Shown here one piece after another: positions 8,461-16,971 of a DNA stretch of 64,000 nucleotides. Location: the NCBI GenBank assembly GCA_018268955.1, contig JAFDVO010000015.1, positions 1-64,000 of the forward strand. The letters are read 5' to 3'. The position numbers and the translations under genes are program-made. Position 1 is the first letter of the stretch. Each line of letters opens with the position of its first letter. The notes beneath the pieces are model-generated. The model saw only the letters and a list, made by a program, of their open reading frames with translations. It was not told where the DNA came from and did not search any database. This stretch comes from Acidobacteriota bacterium (GTDB lineage: Bacteria; Acidobacteriota; Vicinamibacteria; Vicinamibacterales; CAVVIG01).

Positions 8461-10590
8461 ATGAACCGCCTGGCGCGTGAGCGCAGCCCCTATCTCCTGC
8501 AGCACGCCGCCAATCCGGTCGACTGGTATCCGTGGGGAGACGAGGCGTTCGCGCGCGCGAAGGCGGAAGACAAGCCGATCTTCCTGTCGGTCGGGTACTC
8601 CACGTGCCACTGGTGCCACGTGATGGAGCACGAGTCGTTCGAGCACCCGCAGATTGCGGCGTACCTGAACGAACATTTCATCTCGGTGAAGGTCGATCGG
8701 GAAGAGCGGCCGGACGTCGATCGCGTCTACATGGCGTTCGTGCAGGGGACCACTGGATCTGGCGGGTGGCCCATGAGCGTCTGGCTCACGCCAGAGCTCA
8801 AGCCCTTCTACGGCGGCACGTACTTCCCGCCGACCTCGAAGTGGAATCGTCCCGGCTTCATCGACATCCTGCAGGAACTGCGTCGCGCGTGGACCGAGCA
8901 GCGGGATCAGATCGAGCGGTCCGCTGCGTCGGTGACCGAGCAGTTGCGGACGGCATCCAGGGGCGAACCGGGCACCGGCCTGCCGGACGCAGCCGTGCTG
9001 ACCGAGATCGCCACGCAGTTCCGTCGCGCCTACGACCAGAGGCACGCGGGATTCGGCGGCGCGCCGAAGTTCCCGCGCCCGAGCGAGCTGCTGTTCCTGC
9101 TGCGTGAGCACGCCCGCACCGGCAATCAGGACGCGCGTGACATGGTGCTGGCCACGCTGCGAGCGATGGCGCTCGGCGGGATGCGGGACCACATTGGCGG
9201 CGGCTTCCATCGCTACTCGGTCGACGCGGGCTGGCGCGTGCCGCACTTCGAGAAGATGCTCTACGACCAGGCGCAGCTGGTGCTCGCGTACATCGAAGGC
9301 GTACAGGTGTCCGGTGACGTGTCGTATCTGGAGATCGCGGAGGACACGCTCCGGTACGTCATGCGCGAGATGACCGACGCCGCTGGCGGGTTCTTCTCGG
9401 CGGAGGACGCGGACAGCATCCCGCACGAACAGGCAGGGCAGGCGGATGCGCACAAGATGGAAGGGGCCTTCTACCTGTGGCGTGCGAGCGAGGTGGACGA
9501 ACTGCTGGGTGGTGACGCGGCGTTGGTGAAGCGCCGGTTCGGCATCGAGGCGGACGGCAACGCGGCGGTGGATCCGCAGGAGGAGTTCGTCGGCAAGAAC
9601 CTGCTCTTCGTGGCGCGATCAATCACTGAGCTCGCTGAGGAGTTCCAGCGCACACCCGAGAGCATCAGCCAGTCGCTCGATGCGGCTCGCCTCCGGATGT
9701 TCCAGGCACGACTGGCGCGGCCGCGGCCGCACCTCGACGACAAGGTGCTCACGGCATGGAACGGCCTGATGATCGCCGCGTTCGCCCGGGCGGCGTTCGT
9801 GCTGCGTGCGCTCGTGCAGGATGGCGACCGCATCGCGGCACCCTATCTCGAGGCGGCCATCAAGGCAGCGCGCTTCCTCCGAAGCACGATGTGGAACGCC
9901 GACTCCCGGACGCTGCTGCGACGGTACCGGGATGGGCACGCCGAGATCGATGCCTACGCAGAGGACTACGCGTACCTGATCTTCGGATTGCTCGAGCTGT
10001 TCCAGGCCGACCCCAATGTCGAATGGCTCGAGTGGGCCATCGACCTGCAACATCGCCAGGACGAGCTGTTCTGGGATGGAGAGTCAGGCGGATGGTTCAG
10101 CACGACCGGCGACGATCCGTCCGTGCTGATGCGGCTGAAAGAGGAGTACGACGGTGCCGAGCCGTCGGCGAGCGCTGTGGCGGTGATGAACCTGATGCGG
10201 CTGTCGCACCTCCACGAGCACCCCGAGTGGGCCGTTCGCATCGAGCAGACGCTGCGCCTCTACGGCCCACGGCTCGAGAACATGGGTCGTGCCGTGCCGA
10301 TGATGGCTGCTGCCTTCGAAGGGTGGGTCGCCGGGATGCAGCAGGTCGTGATCGTCGGTGAAGGGGCGGACGCCGAAGCGCTCCTCGACGTCGCCGCGGC
10401 GCCGTTCAGGCCGTTCACGATGACCGTGGCTGCGTCCCCCGATCAGCAGGTGGCCCTGCGCCAGATCGCACCGTTCGTCGCGAGCATGGCCCCGGTCGAT
10501 GGACGGGCGGCGGCGTACGTGTGTCGCGACTTCGCCTGCCGCGCTCCCGTCACCTCACCCGACGCGCTCGTCGAGGAACTGTCCAAATGA
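8461..10590 (+). CDS. DUF255/YyaL (Spermatogenesis-associated protein 20-like) protein
   Basis: A 709-residue protein with an N-terminal thioredoxin-like domain (about 1-165; [20 protein letters not shown] contains the Cys-x-x-Cys pair, then [23 protein letters not shown]) and a long alpha/alpha-barrel like that of glycosyl hydrolase or N-acylglucosamine epimerase proteins ([35 protein letters not shown]). This order is characteristic of the YyaL/SSP411 family, whose reaction is unknown. No Shine-Dalgarno precedes the ATG; CATAAT lies 6 nt upstream. The stop overlaps the next start (ATGA). Confidence 0.93.
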   Translation: MNRLARERSPYLLQHAANPVDWYPWGDEAFARAKAEDKPIFLSVGYSTCHWCHVMEHESFEHPQIAAYLNEHFISVKVDREERPDVDRVYMAFVQGTTGSGGWPMSVWLTPELKPFYGGTYFPPTSKWNRPGFIDILQELRRAWTEQRDQIERSAASVTEQLRTASRGEPGTGLPDAAVLTEIATQFRRAYDQRHAGFGGAPKFPRPSELLFLLREHARTGNQDARDMVLATLRAMALGGMRDHIGGGFHRYSVDAGWRVPHFEKMLYDQAQLVLAYIEGVQVSGDVSYLEIAEDTLRYVMREMTDAAGGFFSAEDADSIPHEQAGQADAHKMEGAFYLWRASEVDELLGGDAALVKRRFGIEADGNAAVDPQEEFVGKNLLFVARSITELAEEFQRTPESISQSLDAARLRMFQARLARPRPHLDDKVLTAWNGLMIAAFARAAFVLRALVQDGDRIAAPYLEAAIKAARFLRSTMWNADSRTLLRRYRDGHAEIDAYAEDYAYLIFGLLELFQADPNVEWLEWAIDLQHRQDELFWDGESGGWFSTTGDDPSVLMRLKEEYDGAEPSASAVAVMNLMRLSHLHEHPEWAVRIEQTLRLYGPRLENMGRAVPMMAAAFEGWVAGMQQVVIVGEGADAEALLDVAAAPFRPFTMTVAASPDQQVALRQIAPFVASMAPVDGRAAAYVCRDFACRAPVTSPDALVEELSK

Positions 10591-10946
10591 CCTACTACGT
10601 CGACATCTGGCTGCGCGGAGACGAGACCGCGCATACCTCGCGTATCCCCGGCATCACTCGCGAGCCCGCGTCGTGGACCGACGATGACGTGCGAGCGATG
10701 CTCGAAGGCATGCTCCTCGAAATGCATCGCCTGAAGTTCCCGAATGACGAGGAGCATCCGGTCGCCCTGCGCGGGCTCAGCTGGATCGTCAATCCCTACG
10801 ACGAAGGCGGCGTCGTCGTGGCGATCGAGGTGACGCTCGGGGCTGCGATCGCAGGCCCATTCGACATCGACCAGAAGACGCTCGAGGGCATGGTCTCCCG
10901 CGTTCTCAACCAGGCGCGAGGCCCGGCCACGACGACGGTGCACTAG
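10587..10946 (+). CDS. Hypothetical protein coupled to the DUF255 gene
   Basis: A 119-residue soluble acidic protein with no membrane segment or signal peptide and no family I can name. It starts with [13 protein letters not shown] and has a [17 protein letters not shown] helix and a central beta-rich part. The 4-bp ATGA overlap with the DUF255 gene indicates translational coupling and a linked function. Confidence 0.75.
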   Translation: MTYYVDIWLRGDETAHTSRIPGITREPASWTDDDVRAMLEGMLLEMHRLKFPNDEEHPVALRGLSWIVNPYDEGGVVVAIEVTLGAAIAGPFDIDQKTLEGMVSRVLNQARGPATTTVH

Positions 10947-10956
10947 GAGGAAAGCT

Positions 10957-11037
10957 CCACCACGGAGGCCACGGAGAACACGGAGCTACACGGCTCCCAA
11001 TAGAATCTCCGCGAGCTCCGCGCACTCCGCGGTGGTG
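10957..11037. repeat. Inverted repeat of CACGGAG/CTCCG units, probable bidirectional terminator
   Basis: Copies of CACGGAG on the left (from CCACCACGGAG at 10957) face copies of CTCCGCG on the right (ending CTCCGCGGTGGTG at 11037). The outer arms pair over 11 positions with one mismatch. It lies between convergent genes, where a two-way terminator would be expected. A decayed copy of the left arm appears near 12812-12838. Confidence 0.65.
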
Positions 11038-11059
11038 CATTTAGCAACGTTACCTTCGT

Positions 11060-11281
11060 CTACGGGAGCTCTTCTTCGTCGTCCGCCCGGCTTGTACCGA
11101 CATCCTGGTGAAACCCGCTGCGGTCCCAGTCGCCGCGTGCCTGATCGCGATTGGGCTGCCGTATGAGCGTCTGCGAGTCGCTCGAGCGGATCTCCTCCGC
11201 GACCTCGTCGCGCACTTCCCGTCGCACCTGCTGGTCACGGCGGATCTGTTTGTTGCCTCCACGTCCTGTGCTCTGTGGCAT
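11060..11281 (-). CDS. Small highly charged hypothetical protein
   Basis: A 73-residue, very polar protein rich in Arg, Gln, Asp and Glu, ending in an acidic DDEEELP tail. Its ATG comes 2 nt after the stop of the upstream secreted-protein gene, and a GGAG lies about 8 nt before it, which suggests the second gene of a two-gene transcript. Overlapping frames on both strands are also open, so coding status is not certain. No family recognised. Confidence 0.45.
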   Translation of the reverse strand: MPQSTGRGGNKQIRRDQQVRREVRDEVAEEIRSSDSQTLIRQPNRDQARGDWDRSGFHQDVGTSRADDEEELP

Positions 11282-11283
11282 GA

Positions 11284-11874
11284 CTACGCTCCGCAGTTGC
11301 CGTTGGCTGGCTGCACGCTCGTGACATTGAACGTCTTCTGCGTGATCCGCGCCTTTGCGGAGGTCTGGACCATCGGGGTGCTGCCGTTTGCGCCAGACGC
11401 GTTGCTCTGGTTCCCTGGCTGACCCGCGTTCTGATTGCCGTTGGTGTTGCCCCTGTTCGCACCGCTGTCCGTGGCCCCTGCTGCGCTGCGGCCAGACGTG
11501 CCGGTCGCGGCCGGCGCCGCCGGCGTGTTCATTACCACGCGGTTCGAGCTCTGCGCGTCAGGGCCGGCGTCCGTGCCTTTGACGGTAATCCGCTTGTTCA
11601 GATGTCCCTTCAGGTCGACACCGCTGCCGGGCGCCAGCGTATAGGCGATCGTTTCGGCCGTGGTACCCGGAGCGCCTGAGTCGTCCATAACCGTGAGCGT
11701 GAAGATGTTGTCGGCCGAGGTGAGGCAGCCGGTGAGGGTCTGCTCTCCGCTGGACGTGCGGTTTCCCTGCGTGTTCCCCTGCGACGCGTTCTGTCCTGTG
11801 GCGGACGAGGGGGTCTGGGCGAAGACGACAGCCGATGCGACGGCCACGAGTCCTGCAGTAAGTGTGTGCTTCAC
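11284..11874 (-). CDS. Secreted hypothetical protein with Asn/Gly/Thr-rich tail
   Basis: A 196-residue protein with a clear Sec signal peptide (VKHTLTAGLVAVASAVVFA, cleavage after AQ or FA). A compact region follows (about 50-125) starting LTGCLTSADNIFTLTVMDD, ending in a beta-strand-rich KGHLNKRITVKGT part that looks like an OB-type fold seen in many acidobacterial small secreted proteins. The C-terminal third is low-complexity (Asn, Gly, Ala, Ser, Thr). The GTG start at 11874 is set by an excellent GGAGG 8 nt upstream, which excludes the longer frame open to 12036. Function unknown. Confidence 0.75.
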   Translation of the reverse strand: MKHTLTAGLVAVASAVVFAQTPSSATGQNASQGNTQGNRTSSGEQTLTGCLTSADNIFTLTVMDDSGAPGTTAETIAYTLAPGSGVDLKGHLNKRITVKGTDAGPDAQSSNRVVMNTPAAPAATGTSGRSAAGATDSGANRGNTNGNQNAGQPGNQSNASGANGSTPMVQTSAKARITQKTFNVTSVQPANGNCGA

Positions 11875-11965
11875 AGATGTAACCTCCTGCGTGCTCCACG
11901 TAGCAGGAGGGTTGCCAAGCGCACGCGGCAGAGCTCTTCGTCGCCGCGATGTATGCGGTTCCGGA

Positions 11966-12754
11966 TCAGGCGAGGGCGGCTGGGGTTCCGCTCGCGGCGG
12001 CGAAGAGTCGCAGGTGCGCGGCGGTGTCCACCGCATCTGCTCCGCCGAGGAGCGCGGTCAACCCCGGTGCGGCGAAATGGCAGGCCACCTCCGTCACGAC
12101 GGCGTCGCGCGCGGTCACCGCCACTGTGCGGCCGAGGGAGGTATCGAGCGCGTTCAGCCGAAGAGCAAAGCGCCACGCGGCGTTCCGTGCTTCTGCCACC
12201 GAGAACATCCCGAAGCGATCGTCCAGGTTGTCGAGACGATCGGCGACCTCAGAGAGGCGGTCGAGGCAGGGCGAGATCTGGCGGAGGACCGACTCGACGG
12301 CCGGCAGCTCTGCGCCGAGCACGTCATTGATGCGGACGAAGTCGTCGTGGAGCGGCAGGATGCGATCCCCCGGGGCGACCTCTACGACAGCGAGGCCCAG
12401 GTCGAAGTTGATGTGCGCGTTCATGCCGAGGATCAGGTGCTGCAGCACGCTGAGGTCGGTGCGTGCGCCGGCATCGAAGGCGACCTGCCAGGAGCGGGAC
12501 GTCGGGCGTCCCGCGTGCCAGTCGTCCCATGCATCGAGATAGCGGTTCGCGAAGACGACATCGAGCCGCGCCATCCTCGGGTTGTCATCGAATCCGCCGG
12601 CGTCGATCCTGTCGCGCACGGCTCGCGTGACGCGGTTGTAGAGGGCGGCGAAGTAGCCGAGGCGCGAGCCGGCGGCAACGCAGTCGCGCACGAGGGTATC
12701 GAGCCTGTCGATGACCTGGTCGATCGTCTGCGCGCGAGGGACGGAGGTGGGCAT
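11966..12754 (-). CDS. DUF5995 family protein
   Basis: A 262-residue soluble, mainly helical protein matching the DUF5995 pattern: IDQVIDRLDTLVRDCVAAGSRLGYFAALYN at the N-terminus, FANRYLDAWDDW, a central LQHLILGMNAHINFDLG with conserved His and Asn, then LPLHDDFVRINDVL. These His and Asp residues resemble a metal or cofactor site, but the reaction is unknown. The ATG at 12754 has GATAAC 8 nt upstream and no Shine-Dalgarno. Confidence 0.85.
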   Translation of the reverse strand: MPTSVPRAQTIDQVIDRLDTLVRDCVAAGSRLGYFAALYNRVTRAVRDRIDAGGFDDNPRMARLDVVFANRYLDAWDDWHAGRPTSRSWQVAFDAGARTDLSVLQHLILGMNAHINFDLGLAVVEVAPGDRILPLHDDFVRINDVLGAELPAVESVLRQISPCLDRLSEVADRLDNLDDRFGMFSVAEARNAAWRFALRLNALDTSLGRTVAVTARDAVVTEVACHFAAPGLTALLGGADAVDTAAHLRLFAAASGTPAALA

Positions 12755-12906
12755 CGCCGGACGTTATCATCCGCTGCGCCGAGCCGCAATCGCGCCAGCG
12801 CCAAGTGCTCCAGCACGGAGCAGAGAACACGCGGAGCCGCGACCTGTTTGGAGAACGCCGCGGTCGCTGCGGCCGCCGCGGTGACGTGGTCCGCTCCTGG
12901 AACGCA

Positions 12907-12975
12907 CTCGGAGTCTCGAACACCAGTCCCGAGTCCGCAGTTCCGAATTCCGAGTCCCCAAGGTCGAGTCTCGGC
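12907..12975. repeat. Degenerate CCGAGTCC-type tandem repeat
   Basis: The stretch from 12755 to 13305 is mostly non-coding. It holds a decayed CACGGAG repeat near 12812-12838, this run of CCGAGTCC/CCGAGTTCC/CGGAGTCTCG units, one possible very small gene (12978-13091), and a tRNA at its end. The same repeat type recurs on the other side of the tRNA at 13428-13525. Confidence 0.6.
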
Positions 12976-12977
12976 TC

Positions 12978-13091
12978 CTACGGCGTCCAGGTCCACACAG
13001 CAAAGCGGACCGCCGCGTAGACCGAAAGCAGCGCCGCGCTCATGTTCAGCATGAAGGGGATGTAGGTCTGCATGGCGTCTCTGCTCAGCAT
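12978..13091 (-). CDS. Possible 37-residue hydrophobic small protein
   Basis: A short open frame reading MLSRDAMQTYIPFMLN, then a hydrophobic stretch with ALLSVYAAVRFAVWTW and a stop. It could be a single-pass membrane miniprotein. A GAGG lies 10 nt before the first ATG; a second in-frame ATG is 18 nt later. The sequence is not repetitive, unlike its surroundings, which favours selection on it. There is no homologue I can name, and chance cannot be excluded at this length. Confidence 0.35.
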   Translation of the reverse strand: MLSRDAMQTYIPFMLNMSAALLSVYAAVRFAVWTWTP

Positions 13092-13305
13092 CGCGATGGG
13101 CCTCAACTAGTTAGACCGGAGCGGCTCGCGGACGTTACCCGAGGGGGGGTCGTGCTCGACCTCTGCAGACGAGAACGTCGGCCCCGCCGAAACCGCACGA
13201 AGGGTGCGGTCGGCGTCGGACGAACACCGACGCGCGGGGCAGGGCTCACCCCGTTTCGAAGTTGGGAACGCTCGGAGTCGGGACTGGAGGGAACGCGAGC
13301 GCGGG

Positions 13306-13391
13306 TGCCGGGGGCGGGGATCGAACCCGCACGGCCCTTCCGGGCCTTCGGATTTTAAGTCCGATGCGTCTGCCAGTTTCGCCACCCCGGC
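13306..13391 (-). tRNA. trnL: tRNA-Leu (anticodon UAA)
   Basis: On the minus strand an 86-nt cloverleaf is visible: acceptor arm GCCGGGG pairing with CCCCGGC, D-arm with GCGAAACTGGCAGACGC, anticodon loop ACTTAAAAT with UAA, an extended variable arm (GGCCCGGAAGGGCC) as expected of class II tRNAs, and T-loop GGTTCGATCCC. The discriminator base is A and CCA is not fully encoded (CCC follows). It reads UUA and UUG codons, which are rare in this GC-rich genome. Confidence 0.96.
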
Positions 13392-13427
13392 GTAGGTGAG
13401 GTGCGCGTTCGATTCTAGCGGAGCCAT

Positions 13428-13675
13428 GTTCCCCATTCGAATCCCCAATTCCGAGTTCCACGTCGCACCATTCCAAGTCCCCAGTCCCGAGTTCCGAAGC
13501 CCGAGCCCCGAGTCCCGAGTGAACTCTCCCCCTCGTGTGCCGATTACCGCAGCGGACGTGTGCGCGTCGGCAGATGAACCGAGATGGCGTCAGGATGGCC
13601 CGGAAGGTCGGGAAGCTCAGAAACTCTGGAAAGGGCAGGAAGGGCAGGAAGGGCAGGAAGGGCGGGAAGGTCCAA
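13428..13675. repeat. Two adjacent low-complexity repeat tracts
   Basis: The 327-bp gap between tRNA-Leu and the protease gene holds CCGAGTCCC/CCGAGTTCC repeats (13428-13525) and then a purine-rich tract with about four copies of a 9-nt GGGCAGGAA unit (13631-13672). No gene is supported in this gap; the open frames across it follow the repeat. Confidence 0.65.
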
Positions 13676-13718
13676 AACGACAGGACTGACACCAAGAGCC
13701 GGCGCACAGGGAGACGCG

Positions 13719-14954
13719 ATGCGGGGAGACTGCTCGATATCGATACGGACCGGCCTGATCGCAGCTGCGCTGCTGCTGTGCGCGACCGCGCTGTCGGCGC
13801 AGTCGCTGGCGGCCGTGGCCGAGCGCGCTGGTCAACAACGGAGCGCCGGAGCACCATCGCGGCGATTCAGCGACGCAGACCTGAAGCCGGTGCGCGGGAG
13901 CGCGCCCGATCCAGATGTAACCAGCGGCAGCAGTTCGCCGGTTCCGCAGCTCAGCCCCGACGCGCCCCGCGAGGAGATTGTGCGTGCGGTCATGCCGGCG
14001 GTTGTCACCATCGAAGCCGGCGGAGCAACCGGCACCGCCTTCTTCGTCACGTCGAGCCTCCTCGCCACCAACCGTCACGTCGTCAACGGGCAGCAGTCCG
14101 TGAGGGTCACGTTTGCCGACGGTACCGGCAGTGCCGGATCGGTGAGCGCAGAAGCGAGCGATGCCGACCTCGTGCTCGTGCGTGTCGACCAGCCGCCGCC
14201 AGGGCACCCCGTGTTGCGTCTGGCGCCCGCGCGCGAGGTCAGCGTCGGCGAAGAAGTGCTGGCGGTCGGCTCCGCGCTCGGCCTGTTCCAGGGGACGGTG
14301 ACCCGCGGCATCGTGAGCGCGTTCAGGCGCGCTTCCGGCATCACGATGATCCAGACGGACGCCGCCATCAATCCTGGCAACAGCGGCGGCCCGCTCGTCA
14401 ATCGCACAGGAGCGGTGGTCGGGATCACGACGGCCAAGATGAACGGCGCCGAGTCGATCGGGTTCGCCATCGCGACGGACCACGTGTCCGCGTTGCTGCG
14501 CGGCAACAGCGCAGTGGCGCGCGAGGACGGGCCTGGCCCGGGCGGATCGACCCCGTCGATCGAGGCCGCGCTTGGCGACAGCGGTCGATCGGACACCGAG
14601 CGACTGCGTCGTCAGGGTGAAGAACAGTTCGAGCGCACGGTGACGACCCTGTCGCACGCCGCCGATGGGCTCGACGCCGAGTGGTTGCGATTCAAACGGA
14701 ACTGCGGCCAGCCGTCGGCCGGTTCACGCAGCGCCGGACGTGAGTGGTTCGGCATCTGGAACGCCGCACGTGATGATGCGGCGATCTCCGCGTCCTGTCG
14801 GTCGCTTCGCGACTACGTGGCAGGCCAGGGCGCATCCATCAGCAGCGCCATGACGGAGGCAGCGGAAGCCGCGCGGAGGTCCGGTGTGTTCCCCGGCACC
14901 GTGCGGACGGTGCAGCAGCGCTACGGCATGGACTGGGACGGCTGGGAGCGCTAG
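13719..14954 (+). CDS. Secreted trypsin-like serine protease (HtrA/S1C type, no PDZ)
   Basis: A 411-residue exported protein. The signal peptide spans about residues 10-28 (LIAAALLLCATALSAQ). A trypsin-like domain follows with the complete triad: His in LLATNRHVV, Asp in ASDADLVLVRV and Ser in INPGNSGGPLVN, as in DegP/HtrA and related S1C enzymes. No PDZ domain is seen; the C-terminal ~140 residues are helical and contain two or more Cys, with no known match. The ATG at 13719 has an AGGGAG about 6 nt upstream. It probably degrades or senses damaged periplasmic proteins. Confidence 0.88.
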   Translation: MRGDCSISIRTGLIAAALLLCATALSAQSLAAVAERAGQQRSAGAPSRRFSDADLKPVRGSAPDPDVTSGSSSPVPQLSPDAPREEIVRAVMPAVVTIEAGGATGTAFFVTSSLLATNRHVVNGQQSVRVTFADGTGSAGSVSAEASDADLVLVRVDQPPPGHPVLRLAPAREVSVGEEVLAVGSALGLFQGTVTRGIVSAFRRASGITMIQTDAAINPGNSGGPLVNRTGAVVGITTAKMNGAESIGFAIATDHVSALLRGNSAVAREDGPGPGGSTPSIEAALGDSGRSDTERLRRQGEEQFERTVTTLSHAADGLDAEWLRFKRNCGQPSAGSRSAGREWFGIWNAARDDAAISASCRSLRDYVAGQGASISSAMTEAAEAARRSGVFPGTVRTVQQRYGMDWDGWER

Positions 14955-15026
14955 CTCGACCCAGGCCCGGTGTGATCCTCCAGGTCGGCACGGCACGGTC
15001 TCGCAGCACCTCGTGTGTCCAGCGGG

Positions 15027-15329
15027 TCAGCAGAAGCGCGGGAACACGAGGGCCGTCAGCCACCAGGCCAGCGCCCCGGCCACCGCGGCCCCGATGACCG
15101 CGCTGAGCCCCCGGAGCCACCGCGATTCCACAAGCGTGAAGGGCAACAGGAACCCCGCGGTGGACGCCGATGTCGCTGCGAGCCAGGCACTGCGATCGAG
15201 CAACTCGCACGCAGGAGGTGCGCTGCGGCTGAGCCACGCGAACATCGCCCAGCCCCAGACGGTGAGTGCGCCGAGAATCACGGACGCCGGGAAGGTCCAG
15301 GACAGCGGGCCCACAGCGGTTCGGTTCAT
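15027..15329 (-). CDS. Small hypothetical membrane protein
   Basis: A 100-residue protein with three likely membrane segments (FPASVILGALTVWGWAMFAWL; AWLAATSASTAGFLLPFTLV; LSAVIGAAVAGALAWWLTAL). It lies 38 bp after the PadR gene on the same strand and may be the last gene of the efflux operon. No family recognised. Confidence 0.6.
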   Translation of the reverse strand: MNRTAVGPLSWTFPASVILGALTVWGWAMFAWLSRSAPPACELLDRSAWLAATSASTAGFLLPFTLVESRWLRGLSAVIGAAVAGALAWWLTALVFPRFC

Positions 15330-15367
15330 GCCTGGTCCGTTTGCAAGTTCAGCTCCGGGTGCGCTGC

Positions 15368-15757
15368 TCAGCGTCTCGAGAAGTGCCGCGTTTCGGTCGT
15401 CCGCTTCTTGCGCGCGAGCGGCGTACGCGCCTGGCGGCCGGACGACCCGTGAACCGACACCTCACGCTGGAGTTCGTCGAGCGACGAGCGCAGCGAATCG
15501 AGCACCCGTGCGCCGGTAGGTGTGATCCGGTAGACGCGCGGGTCGCTCGGGCGTGCCGCGGGCTCGGCACGAAGCCAGCCCCGCTTCTCCATGCGCGCGA
15601 GCACCGGATAGAGGGTGCCTGGGCTCAGCTTGTAGCCGTGATGTCGAAGCTCCTCGAGCATCCACTGGCCGTACACGCCGCGTTCTTCCGCGGCGTGGTG
15701 AAGGATGTGGATCTTCCAGAAGCCCAGCAGGAATTCACGAACGAGCGGGTCCGCCAT
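15368..15757 (-). CDS. PadR-family transcriptional regulator
   Basis: A 129-residue winged-helix repressor. The N-terminal domain carries the family pattern FWKIHILHHAAEERGVYGQWMLEEL, then KLSPGTLYPVLARMEKRGWL for the recognition helix and wing. The short C-terminus is basic. A strong GGAGG lies 7 nt upstream of the ATG. It is 22 bp downstream of the RND adaptor gene, so it probably represses its own efflux operon, as PadR proteins often do. Confidence 0.92.
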   Translation of the reverse strand: MADPLVREFLLGFWKIHILHHAAEERGVYGQWMLEELRHHGYKLSPGTLYPVLARMEKRGWLRAEPAARPSDPRVYRITPTGARVLDSLRSSLDELQREVSVHGSSGRQARTPLARKKRTTETRHFSRR

Positions 15758-15779
15758 TGGAACCTCCGTCTGGCCGGTG

Positions 15780-16970
15780 TCAGTTCCCCGCGCGCGGTTC
15801 CCGTGGCGTTACCGCGGTGCCCGGGCGCAGTTCATCCGTGCCGCGGCTCGCCACACGATCGCCGGCGGCGATGTTGCCGAAGACCTCGACCAGCGAACCG
15901 GCCGTCACGCCGGTGCGCACGTCGACCCACTCGGTCTTGCCGTCGCGGATCCGAACGACGAACGTCCGATCCGTGGTGCCCGCGACGCTGCTGCTCGGGA
16001 CGAACAGAGACGGCGTGCTCCGCCGTACCGGCCACGTGACCTGACAGAACGCGCCAGGGGCCAGTCGACCGTCGGCATTCGGCACATCGAGCTCGACCGC
16101 CATCGTCCTGGTGTCGGTATCAACCGCCCTGGAGATGCGCGCCACGCGCCCGCTGAAGGTCTGTCCCGGGAACGCGGCCACCGTGAACCGGAGTTCGGCA
16201 TCGGCGCTGACTGCTGCCACGTACGCTTCCGGCACGGGGACGACCAACCGCAGTTTCTGTGCATCAACGAGGCGCAGCATCGGAGTGGAATTGGCGGGGC
16301 CGACCAGCGCACCAGGGTGGACGTTCCGTTCTGTCACCGTGCCCGCGAACGGTGCGGTCACGCGCAGGTAGCTCTCGAGTTCACGGACCGACGCGAGCGA
16401 CTGACGCGCCGCCTCGACCGCCTGCTGAGCCGATGCCAGCTGGTTGCGGCTCGCCTCCGCGGCCTTCTCAGCAACGACCAGATCGTTGCCCGCGACGACG
16501 CCCGGGGTGTTGGCGGCCGACCGGAGCCTCTCGAACGTGCCGCGGTCTGCATCGGCTTTGGCCTGCGCCGTGGCCACCTGCGCCTGCGCGGCAAGCACGC
16601 GGGCCTGCGCTTCCGCACGCTGCGCGACGAGTTCGGGCGCGTCGAGCGTGACGAGCGGGTCGCCGGTGCGAACGTGGGAGCCCCGATCGACCGCCACGCT
16701 GCGGACGAATCCGTTGACCCGTGGCTGGATGGCCACCGACTGGAATGCGCTCAGCTCGCCCGGCAGCGTCAGGGGGACGTCCAGCGCCCGCTCGACAACC
16801 GTCGTCACGTCGACGGCGAGCGGCGAGCCGGCCTGGGCTGCGGGTTGCGGCGGCACGCCGCTGTTCGGCGGGGAGCCCGTGGACGGCGAGCAGCCGACGG
16901 CGATCGCCATCGTCAGCATGAGGGCGGCGCCGAGTGGCCGCGTGACTGGTCGAATGGTCGTCAACATCAT
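15780..16970 (-). CDS. RND efflux periplasmic adaptor (membrane fusion) lipoprotein
   Basis: A 396-residue adaptor linking the RND pump to TolC. It has a lipoprotein signal (LTMAIAVGCSPS, lipid-modified Cys), a biotinyl-lipoyl half motif (IQPRVNGFVRSVAVDRGSHVR), a coiled-coil hairpin rich in Ala and Gln (about 110-200), the second lipoyl half (LRVTAPFAGTVTERNVHPG), then beta-barrel and membrane-proximal domains. The ATG at 16970 begins 1 nt after the stop of the RND gene (TGAGATG). Its substrate cannot be told from sequence. Confidence 0.92.
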   Translation of the reverse strand: MMLTTIRPVTRPLGAALMLTMAIAVGCSPSTGSPPNSGVPPQPAAQAGSPLAVDVTTVVERALDVPLTLPGELSAFQSVAIQPRVNGFVRSVAVDRGSHVRTGDPLVTLDAPELVAQRAEAQARVLAAQAQVATAQAKADADRGTFERLRSAANTPGVVAGNDLVVAEKAAEASRNQLASAQQAVEAARQSLASVRELESYLRVTAPFAGTVTERNVHPGALVGPANSTPMLRLVDAQKLRLVVPVPEAYVAAVSADAELRFTVAAFPGQTFSGRVARISRAVDTDTRTMAVELDVPNADGRLAPGAFCQVTWPVRRSTPSLFVPSSSVAGTTDRTFVVRIRDGKTEWVDVRTGVTAGSLVEVFGNIAAGDRVASRGTDELRPGTAVTPREPRAGN

Positions 16971-16971
16971 C

